Origin: an uncultured Saprospiraceae bacterium
Lineage (GTDB): Bacteria; Bacteroidota; Bacteroidia; Chitinophagales; Saprospiraceae
Length of the DNA: 40,738 bases
Reading direction: 5' to 3'
NCBI GenBank assembly: GCA_937921775.1
Contig: CAKZUK010000164.1
Span: 1-40,738 of the forward strand
Below, piece by piece: positions 37,912 to 40,738 of the stretch. The notes under the pieces are model-generated. The model saw only the letters and a list, made by a program, of their open reading frames with translations, was not told the DNA's origin and made no database searches. The position numbers were made by a program, and so were the translations under genes. Numbering within the stretch: the stretch's first letter is position 1; each line of letters starts with the position of its first letter.

Positions 37912-38316
37912 ATGAAAAAGCAAATTCGATTTAACAATAAGTCATTCCTTCTATTGTGTCTATTCGCCTTTTGCCTTGGCATATTTGCCTGTGGTAAAGA
38001 TGAAGATGATCCAGAACCAGATCCAGGACCAGGGCCTGATGCATGTGAAACCCTTGATGTAAAATACTCTACAGACATCGTTCCGATTATGGAAGCGACT
38101 TGTGCTATAGAAGGTTGTCACGTTGATGGTTTTGCCACAGGAGATTATACCATGTACGAGGAAATAAAACAACGAGTTGACGGAGGTGCTTTCATGACTC
38201 GTGTTGTTGAAGAAAAAACAATGCCACCAGAGAATACTACTGGACCTGAGACTCTTACAGATGAAGAATTGGATAAAATTCAATGTTGGCTTGATGATGG
38301 TGCACCGAATAATTAG
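37912..38316 (+). CDS. Small lipoprotein with a CxxxxCH heme-type motif
   Basis: This 134-aa protein begins with a lipoprotein signal (LCLFAFCLGIFAC; lipobox Cys27), followed by an acidic Pro/Asp linker (DEDDPEPDPGPGPD). The folded part contains CAIEGCH (Cys64, Cys69 and His70), a C-x4-CH variant of the c-type heme site, with a plausible distal Met104 in EKTMPP and a terminal QCWLDDGAPNN. This pattern matches a recurring Bacteroidota family related to cytochrome c (planctomycete-cytochrome-like), usually annotated as hypothetical. If heme is attached, it would carry electrons on the periplasmic side of a membrane. It lies 173 bp before a molybdopterin oxidoreductase on the same strand, but a link is not proven. 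Acidic, compact, intact; heme binding is inference. Confidence 0.75.
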   Translation: MKKQIRFNNKSFLLLCLFAFCLGIFACGKDEDDPEPDPGPGPDACETLDVKYSTDIVPIMEATCAIEGCHVDGFATGDYTMYEEIKQRVDGGAFMTRVVEEKTMPPENTTGPETLTDEELDKIQCWLDDGAPNN

Positions 38317-38489
38317 ATGAGATAGCTTTTCGTTTTTAAGGTGTTGAGCAATTATATAGATATATAAGAGACATCGATGCTTGAAACATCGAAGGACGTG
38401 ATCTATAAGTTTATAGGATAAAAATTGAGTTTGAGCGAATCGAATCATTGGAGCAATTGCTAAACTTTGACTCGCTATAAAAGAAAACA

Positions 38490-40738
38490 ATGAGTAAGAA
38501 TAAACCAACTCTCCCAATAGATGATGAAGTAATTAAGCTAGGCCAACCAGCAGAAGTAGCTGCAGGTGTCACAGCCGTAGTATCTTCTTTGAAGAAAGGT
38601 TATAGCGAAATGTCAGTGCTTAATTGTACCAAGTCGTTCATGAATTTGAATCAGACCAAAGGCTTTGACTGTCCAAGTTGTGCTTGGCCTGACCCAAAAC
38701 CGGAAGATCGATCTGGCTTTGCAGAGTATTGTGAAAATGGAGCGAAGGCAGTAGCAGAAGAGGGGACATCTCGCAGAGCTGATCTCAGTTTTTGGGCGAA
38801 GAACAGCATCGCTGAAATGTCTACTTGGTCAGAGCAAAAATTAGGAAAGGCAGGTCGTATTACACATCCGATGATGTTGAAGCCGGGAGGAACACATTAC
38901 GAACCCATCTCTTGGGAAGCTGCTTTTGATCATATTGCAACTGAGTTAAACGCTGTGGATGATCCAAACGAAGCAGTATTTTATACTTCTGGACGAACCA
39001 GTAATGAAGCGGCTTTTCTATATCAATTATTTATTCGGCAGTTTGGTACAAACAACTTACCGGACTGCTCCAACATGTGCCACGAAACTTCAGGCGTTGG
39101 TTTGAGTGAAACGATTGGAATTGGAAAAGGAACGGTGAAGCTGGAAGATTTTTATGTAGCTGATTTGGTGATTGTGATTGGTCAAAATCCAGGAACCAAC
39201 CATCCGAGAATGATGTCAGCTTTACAGAAAACAAAACGTCGAGGCGGAAAAATAATCTCTATTAATCCTTTACCAGAAACGGGTTTAAATAAGTTTAAAA
39301 ATCCGCAAGAATTATCGGGCTGGATCGGATCACCTACCAATCTTTGTGACTTATTTTTGCAAGTTCGGGTCAACGCTGACGTTGCTTTGTTGAAAGCAAT
39401 TATGCGTGAGTTGTTGGATATGGAAGATGCAGCGCCAGGAACTGTTTTTGACCATGAGTTTATCAACGAATATACAGAAGGTTATGCTGCATTGATTGAT
39501 GATTTGCGAAAGCAAAACGTAAGTGCCTTAGCTGAAGATTGCGGGATAGAAGTAGCGGATATTAAAAAAGCAGCAGAATTGATTCAGTCGAATCAAAAAA
39601 TGATTATTTGCTGGGCGATGGGAATTACTCAGCATGAAAATGGAGTAGATAACATTCGTGAAATCGCCAACCTACTTCTGCTACGAGGTAGTATCGGTAT
39701 TCCTGGCGCTGGTGCCTGTCCTGTACGTGGGCATAGTAATGTGCAAGGTGATCGAACTATGGGGATTTGGGAAAAACTAAAACCAGCTTTTGGCGCAAAG
39801 CTAAAAGAACGTTTCAAGTTTGAACCACCAACAGAAGATGGATATGATGCTGTAAGTGCAATCAAAGCTATGCATGCTAAGAAGGTGAAAGTCTTTTTTG
39901 CAATGGGTGGAAATATGTTGTTGGCTGCACCTGATACGGAATACACGGCAGATGCTATGCGCAATTGCAAGTTGACAGTAATGGTGAGCACTAAGCCAAA
40001 TCGCAATCATTTGGTGACCGGAACAACTGGTATTATATTGCCTTGTCGTGGACGTACTGAAAAGGATGTACAGTCTTCTGGAGAGCAGTTTGTAACAGTA
40101 GAAAACTCAATGGGAATTGTACATCAGTCCAAAGGAGTGTTGAAACCTGCGTCCGAACATTTGATTAGTGAACCAGATATTGTTGCACGGCTAGCAGTGG
40201 CTACTTTGGGAGGTAGAAGCGAAGTAAACTGGACAGAGATGATTCAGAACTACGACCTCATACGTGAAGAGATAGAGTTTTGTATTCCTGGATTTGAGGA
40301 TTACAATCGTCGGGTACGTCGAGAAGGCGGATTTTACTTGCCAAATGGACCGCGCGAACGGAACTTTACAACGACTAATGGCAAAGCTCAAATGACTGTT
40401 GTTCCTGTTGCTCCCAATCCATTAAAAGAAGGAGAATATTTGATGACAACACTGCGTAGCCATGATCAGTTTAATACAACGATTTATGATAATAATGATC
40501 GTTATCGCGGCATCGCCAATGGTCGTCGAGTTGTTATGATGAATGAAAAAGATATGCTAGCTGACGGCTTGAAGAAAGGTGATTATGTTGATTTGTATAA
40601 CTTTCATGATGGGGTAGAGCGGATGTCTCCGAAATTCATGGTGGTACCTTATAGTATTCCTACTCGTTGTGTGGCGACTTATTTTCCGGAGGCGAATGTT
40701 TTGGTGCCGATAGGCCAGTTTGCTCGGAAGGCGCATAC
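38490..40738 (+). CDS. FdhF/YdeP-family molybdopterin-dependent oxidoreductase, 3' end cut by window
   Basis: This frame is open from the ATG at 38490 to the last base (749 codons), so only the C-terminal few residues of a roughly 760-aa protein are missing. It matches the FdhF/YdeP family of cytoplasmic molybdopterin-guanine-dinucleotide oxidoreductases, relatives of formate dehydrogenase H. Visible motifs: KGFDCPSCAWPD with Cys61 and Cys64; TSGRTSNEAAFLYQLFIRQFGTNN; DCSNMCHETSG (Cys193 and Cys197, near the Mo site); the MGD-binding stretches VIVIGQNPGTNHPRMM and GACPVRGHSNVQGDRTMG; and a C-terminal molydop-binding domain with TTLRSHDQFNTTIYDNNDRYRG. Unlike formate dehydrogenase H, no selenocysteine UGA is seen. 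The in-vivo substrate of this family is unsettled. It has no signal peptide. The upstream 173 bp contain no clear promoter. Confidence 0.93.
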   Translation, partial: MSKNKPTLPIDDEVIKLGQPAEVAAGVTAVVSSLKKGYSEMSVLNCTKSFMNLNQTKGFDCPSCAWPDPKPEDRSGFAEYCENGAKAVAEEGTSRRADLSFWAKNSIAEMSTWSEQKLGKAGRITHPMMLKPGGTHYEPISWEAAFDHIATELNAVDDPNEAVFYTSGRTSNEAAFLYQLFIRQFGTNNLPDCSNMCHETSGVGLSETIGIGKGTVKLEDFYVADLVIVIGQNPGTNHPRMMSALQKTKRRGGKIISINPLPETGLNKFKNPQELSGWIGSPTNLCDLFLQVRVNADVALLKAIMRELLDMEDAAPGTVFDHEFINEYTEGYAALIDDLRKQNVSALAEDCGIEVADIKKAAELIQSNQKMIICWAMGITQHENGVDNIREIANLLLLRGSIGIPGAGACPVRGHSNVQGDRTMGIWEKLKPAFGAKLKERFKFEPPTEDGYDAVSAIKAMHAKKVKVFFAMGGNMLLAAPDTEYTADAMRNCKLTVMVSTKPNRNHLVTGTTGIILPCRGRTEKDVQSSGEQFVTVENSMGIVHQSKGVLKPASEHLISEPDIVARLAVATLGGRSEVNWTEMIQNYDLIREEIEFCIPGFEDYNRRVRREGGFYLPNGPRERNFTTTNGKAQMTVVPVAPNPLKEGEYLMTTLRSHDQFNTTIYDNNDRYRGIANGRRVVMMNEKDMLADGLKKGDYVDLYNFHDGVERMSPKFMVVPYSIPTRCVATYFPEANVLVPIGQFARKAH

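Overview
The window looks like a chromosomal segment of a Bacteroidota bacterium, most likely a Saprospiraceae/Lewinella-type marine or activated-sludge organism. The reasons are: type IX secretion (T9SS) sorting tails of both kinds (gliding-motility-associated type B tails and 'YPNP' type A tails), a SusC-like CarboxypepD_reg/beta-barrel protein, Bacteroidota-type promoters (TTG-N19-TAnnTTTG) and almost no Shine-Dalgarno use. Base composition is moderately AT-rich, and I see no rRNA, tRNA, CRISPR array or prophage. Calls rest on reading the sequence and on family knowledge; no database search was run.

Layout. (1) 1-3549, plus strand: the tail of a probable efflux adaptor, a MacB-type ABC permease, a TolC-type outer-membrane channel and a small DUF6438-like protein form a tripartite-efflux operon that ends at a strong bidirectional hairpin. 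(2) 3604-17595, minus strand: three consecutive giant paralogous surface proteins (about 1505, 1509 and 1366 aa). Each has a signal peptide, a His-rich mature N-terminus, a DUF7948-like domain, SBBP-type beta-propeller repeats, a PKD domain, a tandem run of about 70-residue Ig-like 'WQDGS' repeats (5, 5 and 3 copies), two SprB-type repeats and a T9SS type B tail. (3) 18468-22045, plus strand: two T9SS type A secreted proteins, both interrupted by paired, mutually compensating 1-bp frameshifts (the first also by a stop codon). (4) 22129-23805, minus strand: a lipoprotein gene followed by ruvB. (5) 24172-26388: a monomeric NADP-type isocitrate dehydrogenase behind a near-consensus Bacteroidota promoter and a leader of about 210 nt. 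(6) 26589-27443: a repeat-rich island with a Y1/HUH transposase (IS200/IS605 or RAYT type) bracketed by two directly repeated REP-like hairpin blocks, next to a 64-bp tandem repeat. (7) 27561-32195: an IscA/ErpA-type Fe-S protein, a one-TM protein, an exported endonuclease/exonuclease/phosphatase-fold lipoprotein and dnaA. (8) 32487-37530: an MFS transporter, then a probable pair made of a Spy/DUF4890-like periplasmic protein and an outer-membrane beta-barrel receptor, both carrying Arg/Gly-rich low-complexity segments. (9) 37912-40738: a small lipoprotein with a CxxxxCH heme-type motif, then an FdhF/YdeP-type molybdopterin oxidoreductase that runs off the end.

Most genes outside the efflux operon and the surface-protein cluster are single housekeeping or accessory units, separated by clear hairpin terminators. 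The least ordinary content is the tandem giant-adhesin cluster, the clustered compensated frameshifts beside it, the transposase/REP island, and the shared RGG-like segments in the 34-37 kb gene pair.
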